This document shows positions 5,010-5,020 of a stretch of 5,020 bases of DNA, in pieces. This DNA is from Mycoplasmatota bacterium. Its GTDB lineage: Bacteria > Bacillota_I > Bacilli_A > RF39 > UBA660. The stretch spans positions 1-5,020 of the forward strand of contig JAAZDL010000083.1 in assembly GCA_012512795.1 (NCBI GenBank). Direction: 5' to 3'. Below the pieces are notes generated by a model. The model made no database searches. It saw only the letters and a list, made by a program, of their open reading frames with translations, and was not told the origin of the DNA. The position numbers and the translations under genes are program-made. The stretch's first letter is position 1. Each line of letters begins with the position of its first letter.

Positions 5010-5020
5010 ATGGATTATAA
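5010..5020 (+). CDS. Start of a plus-strand gene cut by the window edge
   Basis: Only the ATG and the codons for Asp and Tyr are present, so no product can be named. The gene call rests on the consensus AAGGAGG site and the candidate promoter upstream. It diverges from the M15-yvcK pair and shares about 145 nt of upstream DNA with it. Confidence 0.65.

Overview
The window is strongly AT-rich, uses TAA stops throughout, has G-rich Shine-Dalgarno sites and tRNA genes with encoded CCA ends, and carries a yvcK/glmR orthologue. Together these point to a low-GC Bacillota genome, perhaps one of the uncultured gut Bacilli or Mollicutes-like lineages. The lineage is inference. Tryptophan codons read as TGG and no in-frame TGA is needed, so the standard bacterial code fits.

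All complete genes lie on the minus strand, so transcription runs from high to low coordinates. At the right edge is a short divergent promoter region (about 4865-5009). It drives a plus-strand gene, of which only the first codons are present, and a minus-strand pair: a membrane-anchored VanY-like M15 protein (3920-4864), then yvcK/glmR (2978-3916), 3 nt apart. The M15 protein keeps the fold signature but has lost both zinc-binding histidines and the catalytic glutamate.

The middle (about 2656-2970) holds two minus-strand tRNA genes: tRNA-Ala(TGC) with its own promoter and intrinsic terminator, then tRNA-Thr(GGT) with a separate good promoter. No terminator is visible after tRNA-Thr. Only 38 nt later a three-gene run begins: a GNAT acetyltransferase (2182-2619), an ADP-ribosylglycohydrolase-family protein (1301-2134), and a metallophosphoesterase with two N-terminal helix-turn-helix-like segments (20-1276). 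The simplest reading is that the tRNA-Thr promoter drives the whole run and that tRNA 3' processing releases the mRNA.

The items most worth a second look are the VanY-like pseudoenzyme coupled to yvcK, the HTH-phosphoesterase fusion, and the tRNA-led GNAT / ADP-ribosylglycohydrolase / phosphoesterase operon. No CRISPR array, insertion sequence, origin or attachment site was seen.
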